Part shown: positions 1 to 9,037 of the stretch, one piece after another
Position numbering within the stretch: position 1 is the stretch's first letter
Layout: every line of letters starts with the position of its first letter
Source of the DNA: Bacteroidales bacterium WCE2004
GTDB taxonomy: Bacteria; Bacteroidota; Bacteroidia; Bacteroidales; UBA932
DNA: 64,000 nt
NCBI GenBank assembly: GCA_900167895.1
Contig: FUZR01000002.1
Coordinates: forward strand, 682,001 to 746,000
Direction: 5' to 3'
Notes under the pieces: generated by a model
Told to the model about the DNA's origin: nothing
Databases searched by the model: none
The model's input: only the letters and a program-made list of their open reading frames with translations
Made by a program: the position numbers and the translations under genes

Positions 1-582
1 CACGCCCGGGACGTTGTCCGAGGCGTCGCCGCAGAGCGCCAATATATCAATGACCTGCGCGGGCGCGGAAATCTTCCACTTGTCGCAGACCTCCGCCACG
101 CCGAGCAGCTCGCTCTCGCCGCCGCTCTTGCCCGGCTTGAGCTGCCGGACATGCGGCGAGACCAGCTGGCCGTAGTCCTTGTCGGGCGTGACCATCCACA
201 CGTCGAAACCCTCCGCCTCGAAGCGCCGCGCCGCGGAGCCGATCACGTCGTCCGCCTCGAAGCCCGGGATCATCAGCACCGGGATGTCCAGCGCCTCCAC
301 GATCTGCGTCAGCGGCTCCAGCGCGGCGATCACCAGCGCGGGCGTCTCCCCGCGGTTGGCCTTGTAGGCAGGATACAGCTCGTTGCGGAACGTCCCGCCC
401 GGCGGATCGAAGCTCACGGCGATGTGCGTCGGCCGCTCCCGGTCGATCAGTTCGAGCAGGTATTTCGTGAATCCGAACAGGATGGAGGTGTCGACCCCCT
501 GCGAGTTGACCATCGGGCGCCCGAGAAAGGCGTAATACATCTTGAAGATGAGCGCGTGGCCGTCGATGAGGAAAAGTTTCAT
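1..582 (-). CDS. polA: DNA polymerase I, N-terminal part (truncated by window edge)
   Basis: The reverse strand reads from ATG at 582 as MKLFLIDGHALIFKMYYAFL, the typical start of a Pol I 5'-3' exonuclease domain. Further motifs are SFDPPGGTFRNE, YPAYKANRGETP, PGFEADDVIG and, near the window edge, CGDASDNVPGV, all landmarks of the FEN-like nuclease that removes RNA primers and damaged strands. Only about 194 codons are inside the window; the polymerase domains lie to the left. A Bacteroidota-type -7 box sits only 4 bp upstream of the ATG, so the message may be leaderless. The family assignment is secure; whether the full protein is intact cannot be seen. Confidence 0.95.
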   Translation of the reverse strand, partial: MKLFLIDGHALIFKMYYAFLGRPMVNSQGVDTSILFGFTKYLLELIDRERPTHIAVSFDPPGGTFRNELYPAYKANRGETPALVIAALEPLTQIVEALDIPVLMIPGFEADDVIGSAARRFEAEGFDVWMVTPDKDYGQLVSPHVRQLKPGKSGGESELLGVAEVCDKWKISAPAQVIDILALCGDASDNVPGV

Positions 583-586
583 AAAG

Positions 587-617
587 CAAAGATGAAACTT
601 TTTTTCGAAAGTTTCAA
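587..617 (-). promoter_or_regulatory. polA promoter
   Basis: On the minus strand a TTG (615-617) is followed after 20 bp by CATCTTTG (587-594), one mismatch from the Bacteroidota consensus TTG-N19-21-TAnnTTTG. The -7 box ends 4 bp before the polA ATG, which puts the expected transcription start at or next to the start codon. Confidence 0.6.
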
Positions 618-686
618 GAGGCGGATTTTGAGGCTCATAATACGCAAAATGGTATGATTACAAGACGATTTGATTCATTTTTTTCG

Positions 687-694
687 TATACTTG
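687..694 (+). promoter_or_regulatory. possible -7 box of the first SusC gene
   Basis: TATACTTG resembles TAnnTTTG with one mismatch and lies 50 bp before the ATG at 745. No -33 element is found at the right distance. The second SusC gene has a similar box, TAATCTTG followed by CATC, which supports a shared CTTG-type variant. Confidence 0.4.
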
Positions 695-744
695 CATCCA
701 AGATAACGCATTACCCAACTATAACCATCAAAAAACCATTAAAA

Positions 745-3700
745 ATGCTGAAAAAACTACTGAAAGTGACGGGTATCCTGGCGATACTCTTCACTTTGGC
801 GGGGTCTGTCATGGCTTCCGCCCAGCCTCGGGCACTCTTCGGCAAGGTCATCGATCCGAACGGACAACCGCTCATCGGTGCCGGCATCGCAGTTCCCGGA
901 ACTACCAATGGTACCGTCACTGACGTCGACGGCAATTTCAACCTCCGTGTCGCTCCCGGCACCACCCTCGAGATTTCCTGCCTCGGCTATGTCACCCGCC
1001 GCGTCGCCGCTGCGGACAACATGACCGTCACCCTCCAGGAAGACGCCGAGATGCTCGAGGAGACCGTGGTCATCGGTTACGGTGTCCAGCGCAAGAAACT
1101 CGTGACCGGTTCGACGGTCAGCGTCTCCGGCGACCAGCTCGCCGCCACGCACGCCGTCGACGCCTTCGGCGCCCTGCAGAGCCAGGCAGCCGGTGTGACC
1201 ATCACCCAGAACTCCGGCCAGCCGGGCGAGAGCTTCAAGGTGACGATCCGCGGTATGGGTACCGCCGGTTCCAACACCCCGCTCTACGTCATCGACGGTG
1301 TGCCCAACGGCAACATCGAGGCCCTCTCGCCGAATGACATCGAGTCCATCGACGTCCTCAAGGACGCCGCCTCCAGCGCCATCTACGGCGCCCGTGCCGC
1401 CAACGGCGTCATCCTCGTGACCACCAAGAAGGGCAAGTCCGGCAAGGTCCAGGTCACCTTCGACGGCTACTACGGCTGGCAGAACCCGAACACCAACGGC
1501 GTCACCCCGCTGAACGCCAAGCAGTATATGGAGATCAACGACCTGGCCTACGACATCCAGGGCGCCTCGAAATATGACTGGGCGACCCTCATCCCCAAGC
1601 AGTACGCCCAGATCCAGGCCGGTACCTGGAACGGCACCAACTGGCTGGAAGAGACCACGGTCCACAACGCCCCGGTCAGCAACGCCTCCCTCAACATCAT
1701 CGGCGGCAGCGACATTTCCCGCTTCGCCCTCGGTGTCAGCCACTTCGCTCAGACCGGTACCATCGGCTATCCTGCCACCCCGCAGTATAACCGTATGACC
1801 ATCCGCCTGAACTCCGACTACTCCCTGATCCGCCGGGACAACCGCGACATCCTGAAGTTCGGTGAGAACATCACCTTCACCAACACCTTCAAGAAAGGCG
1901 TCCAGATCGGCGGCATCTACAGCAACAATATCCGTACGCTCCTGACGATGTCCCCGCTCATGCCCGCCCGCAACGACAAGGGCGAATGGTACGAGTACAA
2001 GGACATCCAGGCCGACGCGTGGGACTTCAGCGCCGAAATGGCCAACCCGCTCGCCCTGCTGTACTATACCCGCAACAACCGCTACAACAAGGGTTATCGC
2101 CTGCAGACCAACTTCTTCCTGGAGTATGCGCCGATCAAGGGCCTGACCTTCCGCTCCAGCTTCGGCTGGCAGTACAGCCACAGCGAGAGCCGCAGCTACG
2201 TGCCCGTCTATCGGCTGAGCACCAAGACCACCAACCCGAACGACACGGTCAGCCAGAGCCAGTCCTACAGCATCCGCTGGTCCTGGGAGAACACCGCCAA
2301 CTGGGTGAAGTCCTTCGGTGACCACAACCTCGACGTCCTCGTCGGCCAGTCCCTCGAGAAGTGGGGCTATGGCAACAACCTGAACGCGTCCAACGCCAAC
2401 TCCCTGTTCCCGGACTCCTTCGACCACGCTTACCTCAACAACGCGAACGTGATCGATCCGGCCTTCACCAGCATCGGCGGCAGCCCGAACACCCAGGGCG
2501 CCCTGTCTTCCTTCTTCAGCCGTATCAACTACAACTACAACGAGACCTACCTGTTCTCCGCGGTACTCCGCGCCGACGGTTCCTCCAACTTCGCCCGCGG
2601 TCACCGCTGGGGTATCTTCCCCTCCGTGTCCGCCGGTTGGGTGATGTCCAACGAGCCTTTCATGGAGTTCAGCAAGGACTGGCTCAGCTTCTTCAAGCTG
2701 CGCGGCAGCTGGGGCCAGAACGGTAACTGCAACATTTCCCCGTTCCAGTACCTTGCCACCATCTCGCTCGAAGGAAACTACTATTTCAACGACAAGTCCA
2801 CGCCGGCCATCGGCGCCTATCCCGACATCCTGCCGAACCCGGACGTGAGATGGGAGACCTCCGAGCAGCTCAACGTCGGTTTCGACGCCCGCTTCCTCAA
2901 CAGCCGCCTCGGCGTTTCCTTCGACTGGTACAACAAGATGACCAAGGACTGGCTCGTCCAGGCCCCGGTGCTCCTTTCCTTCGGTACCAACGCCCCGTAC
3001 GTGAACGGCGGTGACATCCGCAACCGCGGTGTCGAACTCCTCGTTTCCTGGAACGACAACGTCAGCAACGACTTCTCCTACGGCATTTCCACCACCTTCT
3101 CGCACAACAGCAACATGGTCACCCGTCTGGCGAATGCCGAAGGCATCCTGCACGGACCCGAGAACGCCATCGCGCAGAATACCGCCGAGCTCTACCGCGT
3201 GCAGGTCGGCTATCCGATCGGCTACTTCTGGGGCTATCAAATGGACGGCATCATCCAGAATGAGGCTGAGAAGCAGGCCTACCTCGACAAGTATTTCGGC
3301 GGCGACGCCTCCAAGAGCTTCCAGGGCAAGAGCATCCAGCCCGGTGACGTGATGTTCGTGGACCAGAACGGCGACGGCAAGATCGACCAGTCCGACAAGA
3401 CGATGATCGGCGACCCGAATCCGGACTTCACCGTGGGTCTGAGCATCAACCTGCAGTGGAAGGGCCTCGACTTCAGCCTCAACGGCTACGGCGCCTTCGG
3501 CCAGCAGGTCGCCAAGAGCTACCGCCAGTTCTCCGACCACCCGGACGACAACTACTGCACTGACGTGTACACCAAGTACTGGAACGGCGAGGGCAGCACC
3601 AACCACTACCCGCGCTTCACCCACGGCAAGCACGTCAACATGTCCGAGCTCTCCCGCGTGTGGCTCGAGGATGCCGACTACTTCAAAATCTCCACGATCT

Positions 3701-3915
3701 CGCTCGGTTATGACATCAAGCGCGTCGCGAAGTTCCTCCCCGTGGCCAAGTGCCGCCTCTATGTGACCGCGACGAACATGTTCACCTTCACCGGTTACTC
3801 CGGCATGGATCCGGAAGTCGGTTTCGGCAACGGCGAGAGCTGGGCGTCCGGTATCGACAACGGTTACTATCCTTCCTCCCGCTCCTGGCAGATTGGCCTG
3901 AATGTCACCTTTTAA
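745..3915 (+). CDS. SusC/RagA-type TonB-linked outer membrane transporter (pair 1)
   Basis: This 1056-residue protein starts at ATG 745, after an A-rich leader, with a signal peptide ending near ASAQ (residue 27). Residues 30-100 form a carboxypeptidase-regulatory-like beta domain (GKVIDPNGQPLIGA). It is followed by the acidic EETVVIGYG element (105-113) typical of SusC proteins, a TonB plug (VIDGVPNGNIEALSPNDIESI region) and a long beta-barrel ending in an aromatic residue (NVTF). SusC proteins import oligosaccharides or peptides across the outer membrane with a SusD lid, using TonB energy. The SusD partner starts 12 bp downstream. An upstream in-frame TTG at 670 extends the frame but would bury the signal peptide. 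The substrate cannot be told from sequence. Confidence 0.93.
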   Translation: MLKKLLKVTGILAILFTLAGSVMASAQPRALFGKVIDPNGQPLIGAGIAVPGTTNGTVTDVDGNFNLRVAPGTTLEISCLGYVTRRVAAADNMTVTLQEDAEMLEETVVIGYGVQRKKLVTGSTVSVSGDQLAATHAVDAFGALQSQAAGVTITQNSGQPGESFKVTIRGMGTAGSNTPLYVIDGVPNGNIEALSPNDIESIDVLKDAASSAIYGARAANGVILVTTKKGKSGKVQVTFDGYYGWQNPNTNGVTPLNAKQYMEINDLAYDIQGASKYDWATLIPKQYAQIQAGTWNGTNWLEETTVHNAPVSNASLNIIGGSDISRFALGVSHFAQTGTIGYPATPQYNRMTIRLNSDYSLIRRDNRDILKFGENITFTNTFKKGVQIGGIYSNNIRTLLTMSPLMPARNDKGEWYEYKDIQADAWDFSAEMANPLALLYYTRNNRYNKGYRLQTNFFLEYAPIKGLTFRSSFGWQYSHSESRSYVPVYRLSTKTTNPNDTVSQSQSYSIRWSWENTANWVKSFGDHNLDVLVGQSLEKWGYGNNLNASNANSLFPDSFDHAYLNNANVIDPAFTSIGGSPNTQGALSSFFSRINYNYNETYLFSAVLRADGSSNFARGHRWGIFPSVSAGWVMSNEPFMEFSKDWLSFFKLRGSWGQNGNCNISPFQYLATISLEGNYYFNDKSTPAIGAYPDILPNPDVRWETSEQLNVGFDARFLNSRLGVSFDWYNKMTKDWLVQAPVLLSFGTNAPYVNGGDIRNRGVELLVSWNDNVSNDFSYGISTTFSHNSNMVTRLANAEGILHGPENAIAQNTAELYRVQVGYPIGYFWGYQMDGIIQNEAEKQAYLDKYFGGDASKSFQGKSIQPGDVMFVDQNGDGKIDQSDKTMIGDPNPDFTVGLSINLQWKGLDFSLNGYGAFGQQVAKSYRQFSDHPDDNYCTDVYTKYWNGEGSTNHYPRFTHGKHVNMSELSRVWLEDADYFKISTISLGYDIKRVAKFLPVAKCRLYVTATNMFTFTGYSGMDPEVGFGNGESWASGIDNGYYPSSRSWQIGLNVTF

Positions 3916-3927
3916 TCCCTGAAGACC

Positions 3928-5673
3928 ATGAAAAAGAATATTTTATATCTTATTGCTGCGGCTTGCCTTCTGATACTCGGGGGTTGCGACGACTTCCTTG
4001 ATACCGCCAATCTCACCAAGAAGGACAACGCCAACTTCCCGGTCAACGAGACGGATGCCATCCAGATGGTGAACGGCATCTATGTGATGATGAACAACAA
4101 CCTCGCCGACCCGGAGGAGGACCCGTTCTTCATCTTCGACATCGCTTCTGACGACCGCCTCGGCGGCGGCAGCCAGAGCAACATCGGCGCCCAGGGCGTC
4201 GATCGCCTGATGAACGCTTATCTGAGCTGGATGGAGCCGCTCTGGAAGTGCCGCTACGCCGGCATCTACCGCGCCAACTTCGCGCTGGAGACGATTGACA
4301 ACATCACGAAGTGGAGCTCCGATTCCAAGAAAGACCAGCTCCTGTGCGAGATCTACTTCCTGCGCGCGTTCTATTATTTCAACCTGGCCCAGGTGTTCAA
4401 CGGCGTGCCTCTCGCCCTGTCCACCGATCCGGAGAACCTCCCGCGCAGCACGGCGGATCAGGTCTATGCCCAGATCGCTTCCGACCTCAAGCAGGCCATT
4501 CAGCACGGTCCGGCCCAGCGCTATCCGAAGTTTGGCGACGGTCGCGTCTCCAAGTGGACGGCCGAGGGTATGATGGCCCGCGTGTGGCTGTTCTACACCG
4601 GCTTCTACAACAAGAGCGAGCTTCCGCTCGCCGAGGGCGGTTCCGTCACGAAGGCGGAGGTCGTCTCCTGGCTGGAAGACTGCATCGAGAACAGCGGCTA
4701 CGGCCTGGTGGACGACCAGCGCAGCCTCTGGCCTTACACCAACCCCTATACGGCGAAGGATTATCCGTATGCCAACGACAACAAACTCGTGTGGGCCACG
4801 GATGAGAACCTCGAGAACATGTTCGCCGTCAAGATGGGCAACAAGGGCGACTACGAAGGCGGCTACGGCGGCCAGATCCACCACAACCGCATCGTCGAGT
4901 TCTACAACCTCCGCAAGACCACGGAAGACGCTTTCCCGTTCTCCGTGCAGGGCTACTCCAACGGCCCCGTCTGCGAGAAGCTGTGGACCGACTGGGCCGA
5001 GGATCCGGACTACGCCGGCGACTACCGCCGCGTGGGTTCCATCTGCGACCGTCTCGTCGAGATCCCCAATTACAAGGGTGACAAGGCCAAGGAAGTGGAG
5101 AACACCAACCTCTTCGCCAAGAAATACGCCGGCTGCGAGGCCTGGAACGAGGACCACTCCGCCCGCTACCTCAGCTACGGTAAATATCTGGGCAGCGAGG
5201 ACAACCGCCAGAAGGGTCTGACCCAGTCGCTGGTGTGGCTGCGTTTCGCCGACGTGCTCCTGATGCACTCCGAGCTGACCGACGGTGCCGTCGTCTACAA
5301 CGGCAAGAGCGGCATGAACGCCGTCCGCGCCCGTGCCGGCCTGCCCGACGTGGCCTACAGCCTCGACGCCCTCAAGAAGGAGCGCCGCTACGAGCTCTGC
5401 TTTGAAGCGATCCGCTGGAACGACCTGCGCCGCTGGGGTGATGTAGCCGAGATCGTCAAGAACCAGGAAGGCAATCAGGTCCTCAACGAGAAGTACGAAG
5501 GCACCTACCAGTTCACCAACGACTTCATGCAGCGTTACAACGAGACCGAGGGCGGTTTCTTCAAGATCCCCGAGTCCCAGGTTACGCTGTCCGAAGGTGT
5601 CCTGGAGCAGAACCCCGGCTGGGGCCCCGGCACCAACTGGGCCAAGGGCGACCTCCCTTACTTTAAGAAATAA
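3928..5673 (+). CDS. SusD/RagB-type surface lipoprotein (pair 1)
   Basis: A 581-residue protein with a lipoprotein signal (LILGGC, lipidated Cys20), followed by the tetratricopeptide-like helical body of SusD proteins. Helix motifs such as EIYFLRAFYYFNLAQVFNGVPL, given here only for recognition, and WLRFADVLLMHSE and RRYELCFEAIRWNDLRRWG are family hallmarks. The C-terminus ends with the usual LEQNPGW region. It is the glycan- or peptide-binding lid of the adjacent SusC and sits on the outer membrane surface. It lies 12 bp after susC with a strong terminator behind it, so the pair is one operon. Confidence 0.93.
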   Translation: MKKNILYLIAAACLLILGGCDDFLDTANLTKKDNANFPVNETDAIQMVNGIYVMMNNNLADPEEDPFFIFDIASDDRLGGGSQSNIGAQGVDRLMNAYLSWMEPLWKCRYAGIYRANFALETIDNITKWSSDSKKDQLLCEIYFLRAFYYFNLAQVFNGVPLALSTDPENLPRSTADQVYAQIASDLKQAIQHGPAQRYPKFGDGRVSKWTAEGMMARVWLFYTGFYNKSELPLAEGGSVTKAEVVSWLEDCIENSGYGLVDDQRSLWPYTNPYTAKDYPYANDNKLVWATDENLENMFAVKMGNKGDYEGGYGGQIHHNRIVEFYNLRKTTEDAFPFSVQGYSNGPVCEKLWTDWAEDPDYAGDYRRVGSICDRLVEIPNYKGDKAKEVENTNLFAKKYAGCEAWNEDHSARYLSYGKYLGSEDNRQKGLTQSLVWLRFADVLLMHSELTDGAVVYNGKSGMNAVRARAGLPDVAYSLDALKKERRYELCFEAIRWNDLRRWGDVAEIVKNQEGNQVLNEKYEGTYQFTNDFMQRYNETEGGFFKIPESQVTLSEGVLEQNPGWGPGTNWAKGDLPYFKK

Positions 5674-5694
5674 GCCGCCTTGCGGTCTAATTGT

Positions 5695-5730
5695 GAAAGC
5701 GCCTCCCGTCGCGGGAGGCGCTTTCTTTCG
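5695..5730 (+). terminator. terminator after SusCD pair 1
   Basis: A 13-14 bp perfect stem, GAAAGCGCCTCCC (5695-5707) with GGGAGGCGCTTTC (5713-5725), has a 5-nt loop and is followed by T-rich sequence, 21 bp after the SusD stop. Confidence 0.88.
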
Positions 5731-5819
5731 TTTTCGACCATTCGTTTTCGTAAGAGAATCGTGGTCAGATTTCTAAAACCTTTAAAGAATCCCTGCAAGT
5801 AATTTCTTTTTAAAAGAAG

Positions 5820-5827
5820 TAATCTTG
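5820..5827 (+). promoter_or_regulatory. possible -7 box of the second SusC gene
   Basis: TAATCTTG followed by CATC lies 84 bp upstream of the ATG at 5912 and parallels TATACTTGCATC before the first SusC gene. It has one mismatch to TAnnTTTG and no clear -33 element, so it is a tentative call. Confidence 0.4.
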
Positions 5828-5911
5828 CATCGCGCTCCGCAAGGAGACACCACATAACAGCTTGAAGTTTTTACCCAACACAATCTCTCTTATAACTAAA
5901 AACCAACGAAA

Positions 5912-8900
5912 ATGTTCAAAAAACTGATGAACTTGTCAGGTGTCCTGATGCTGCTCCTCACCCTGTGCGGAGGCCCTCAGGCACTCGCACAGACCCGCAC
6001 CATCAGCGGTACGGTCGTTGACACCGGCGGACTGCCGGTCATCGGCGCCGCCGTCATGGTCGTGGGCAACACGCAGATCGGTGCGGCTACCGACATCAAC
6101 GGTGCGTTCACGCTGAACGTCCCGGCCGGAGCCACCCTCACCATCGAGAGTATCGGCTACAAGAGCCAGACGGTCGCGGTGGGCGACAAGACCACCTTCG
6201 ACATCGTCCTCGAAGAGGATGCCGAAATGCTGGAAGAGACGGTCGTCATCGGCTACGGCGTACAGCGCAAGAGCGACCTTTCGGGCGCCGTAGCTTCCGT
6301 CAAGTCCGCCGACCTGGCTGACCGTTCCACCTCCGACGCTGCCGCCGCCCTCCAGGGCAAGGCTGCCGGCGTCCAGATCTTCAACGCTTCCGGCGCCCCG
6401 GGCGAGGGTTCCTCGATCCGCGTCCGCGGTATCTCCTCCAACAGCGGCTCCGGCCTCGGCCCGCTCCTCATCGTGGACGGTCTGCAGGTGGACAACATCA
6501 ACTACCTCGATCCTGCGATGATCGAGTCCATGGAAGTCCTGAAGGACGGTGCCTCCGCCGCCATCTACGGTGCGCAGGCCGGTAACGGCGTCGTGCTCAT
6601 CACCACCAAGAGCGGAGCCAAGAGCAAGGACGGCAGCATCTTCTATAACTATAAGCTCTCCGTCGACCGGCTCGGCCACCACGCCCAGGTCATGAACGCG
6701 CGGCAGTACATCGACTGGCAGCACACCGCCGGCCTGCTCGGCACCGCCGAGGAGCTCATCGCCAACGGCACCTGGGACGGCGTGACCGACACCAACTGGG
6801 CCGACGTCCTCTATGGCACGGGCTACACACACAACCACACCTTTGGCGCCCAGGGCGGCAACGACCGTGGTTCCTACTTCCTCTCCGTCAACTACGTGGA
6901 CCAGGACGGTATGGCCCGCGGCAACAAGGACGTCTACAAGCGTCTGACCGCCCAGATCAACGCCGACTACAAGATCAAGACCTGGTTCACCGTCGGCACC
7001 AACACCTCCATCGAGCGCTACGAGAAGCAAATGCTCGGCGAGCACTCCGAATACGCCGGCAGCGGCGCCGGCCTGCTCGGCACCCTCATCATCGACCCGC
7101 TCACCCCGGTGTACTTCAAGTCCTATGACGAGCTGAGCTCCGGCATGCAGCGCGCCGTCGACGCCGGCGTGCAGAAAGTCTACCGCCCGGCCGAACACCC
7201 CGACTGGTGGTACTCGACCTCCAAGATCCTGGAAGGTGACGGTATCAACCCGCTCATCTACCGCGACCGCAACGAGAACAAGGAAGAAGGCTGGAACATC
7301 CGCGGCACCGTCTTCGCCAACCTCACCCCGCTCAAGGGGCTGGTGATCACCTCCCGCCTCGGCTACCGCATTGCCCAGAGCTACTCCAGCAACTATGAGG
7401 AGCCTTTCTATGTCAACGCAAAGGCCTACTCCACCGTCTACAAGATCAGCGCGAGCTCGTCCCAGAACTACCATTATCAGTGGGAGAACTTCGCCAACTT
7501 CAACAGGAGCTTCGGCAAGCACGACATCACCGCCATGGCCGGTATGTCCTATACCTACAAGGACCGGCGTAGCGTAGGCGCCAGCCTCGAAGGCGAGAAC
7601 CCGCTGAAGGGCTACGCCCCCAACTTCCGTTTCCTCACCCAGGACAACGGTTCCGGCACCAAAAGTTTCAACAGCGGCATTGGCGAACCGCACCAGGAGG
7701 CACAGATCTCTTACTTCGGTCGTCTCGGCTACACCTATGACAACCGCTATAACATCCAGACCAATTTCCGTGCGGATGCTTACGACTCCTCCAGACTCTC
7801 CCCGGAGAACCGCTGGGGTTATTTCCCTTCCGTCTCCGGTTTCTGGAACATCAGCAACGAGCGCTTCTTCAAGGACAACGTCGACCGCAACCTGATCAGC
7901 TTCCTGAAGTTGCGCGGTTCCTGGGGTATCAACGGCAACATCGCCGTCCTCTACAACTATCTTTATTCCACCTCCATCTCCTACAACAGCCAGAGCTACC
8001 AGTTCGGCGACACCGAGGAGCTGACCCTGGGATCCGTCCCTGACGGCCTGGCCAACCCCGACCTGACCTGGGAGACCTCCGTGCAGACCGACCTCGGTCT
8101 CGACCTGCGCATGTTCAACAACCGCCTGACCTTCGGCTTCGACTGGTTCAACAAGAACACCGAAGACCTGCTCGTGCCCATCTCTCCGAAGGCTGAAGTA
8201 GGTATCAGCAGCACCACCGTCAACGCGGGTTCCGTCAACAACCGCGGTTTCGAATTCGAACTCGGCTGGCAGGACACCGTCGGCGAGCTGCACTACAGCA
8301 TCAACGCCAACCTGTCTACACTTGAGAACAAGGTCACCTACCTGGAGCCCTCCGTCGGCCACCAGAGCGGTACCGGCTTCGCCAACTACAAGCTCAAGAC
8401 CTACTTCGAGACCGGCTATCCCGTGTGGTATCTCCGCGGCTTCAAGTATGCGGGCATCGGCGAGAACGGCAAGGCCAACTTCTACGACATCGAAGGCAAC
8501 ATCACCCAGGCCCCGACCGACAACGACCTCCAGTACATCGGCAATACCCTGCCGACGGTCACCTATGGCGTGACCCTGCGTCTGGACTGGAAGGGCCTCG
8601 ACTTCACCCTGTTCGGCACCGGTGCAGGCGGAAACGACCTCGTCCCCTGCGTGTACCGTACCCAGCATATGAATGTCAACTCCCTGACCTATTTCTACGA
8701 GCAGGCCGGCAAGTCCATCCCGACCATCGACAAGATCTGGGACCAGACCGACTTCTGGAGCTCCTCCGCCACGGTGTTCAAGGGTGACTATTTCAAGATC
8801 AAGCAGATCCAGCTTGGTTACTCCCTGCCGAAGAAGTGGCTCAACAAGGCCTTCATCAGCAGCCTGCGCATCTACGCTTCCATGGACGACTGGTTCGTCT

Positions 8901-9025
8901 TCACGAACTATCCCGGCTTCGATCCGGAGACGGCCTCCACCGGCGGCACTTCCGGCCGCGGCCTGGACAAGGGTTCCTATCCGAACGCCAAGCGCATGCT
9001 CTTCGGTATCAACATCACCTTCTAA
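5912..9025 (+). CDS. SusC/RagA-type TonB-linked outer membrane transporter (pair 2)
   Basis: This 1037-residue protein has a signal peptide (cleavage near ALAQ, residue 27) and a carboxypeptidase-regulatory-like domain at about 29-100 (TISGTVVDTGG, DINGAFTLNVPAG). The EETVVIGYG element is at 108-116, then come the plug domain with SMEVLKDGASAAIYG and a beta-barrel ending INITF. Its N-terminal 130 residues closely resemble those of the third SusC at 11101, which points to a duplication. It should act with the SusD encoded 12 bp downstream. The substrate is unknown. Confidence 0.93.
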   Translation: MFKKLMNLSGVLMLLLTLCGGPQALAQTRTISGTVVDTGGLPVIGAAVMVVGNTQIGAATDINGAFTLNVPAGATLTIESIGYKSQTVAVGDKTTFDIVLEEDAEMLEETVVIGYGVQRKSDLSGAVASVKSADLADRSTSDAAAALQGKAAGVQIFNASGAPGEGSSIRVRGISSNSGSGLGPLLIVDGLQVDNINYLDPAMIESMEVLKDGASAAIYGAQAGNGVVLITTKSGAKSKDGSIFYNYKLSVDRLGHHAQVMNARQYIDWQHTAGLLGTAEELIANGTWDGVTDTNWADVLYGTGYTHNHTFGAQGGNDRGSYFLSVNYVDQDGMARGNKDVYKRLTAQINADYKIKTWFTVGTNTSIERYEKQMLGEHSEYAGSGAGLLGTLIIDPLTPVYFKSYDELSSGMQRAVDAGVQKVYRPAEHPDWWYSTSKILEGDGINPLIYRDRNENKEEGWNIRGTVFANLTPLKGLVITSRLGYRIAQSYSSNYEEPFYVNAKAYSTVYKISASSSQNYHYQWENFANFNRSFGKHDITAMAGMSYTYKDRRSVGASLEGENPLKGYAPNFRFLTQDNGSGTKSFNSGIGEPHQEAQISYFGRLGYTYDNRYNIQTNFRADAYDSSRLSPENRWGYFPSVSGFWNISNERFFKDNVDRNLISFLKLRGSWGINGNIAVLYNYLYSTSISYNSQSYQFGDTEELTLGSVPDGLANPDLTWETSVQTDLGLDLRMFNNRLTFGFDWFNKNTEDLLVPISPKAEVGISSTTVNAGSVNNRGFEFELGWQDTVGELHYSINANLSTLENKVTYLEPSVGHQSGTGFANYKLKTYFETGYPVWYLRGFKYAGIGENGKANFYDIEGNITQAPTDNDLQYIGNTLPTVTYGVTLRLDWKGLDFTLFGTGAGGNDLVPCVYRTQHMNVNSLTYFYEQAGKSIPTIDKIWDQTDFWSSSATVFKGDYFKIKQIQLGYSLPKKWLNKAFISSLRIYASMDDWFVFTNYPGFDPETASTGGTSGRGLDKGSYPNAKRMLFGINITF

Positions 9026-9037
9026 TCCGAGCGAATC

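Noticed and set aside
757..3633. Long open frame antisense to the first SusC gene
   Set aside because: It is Val/Gly/Asp-rich with no domain and no start signals; the opposite strand is a complete SusC gene. Long antisense frames are expected with high third-position G/C.
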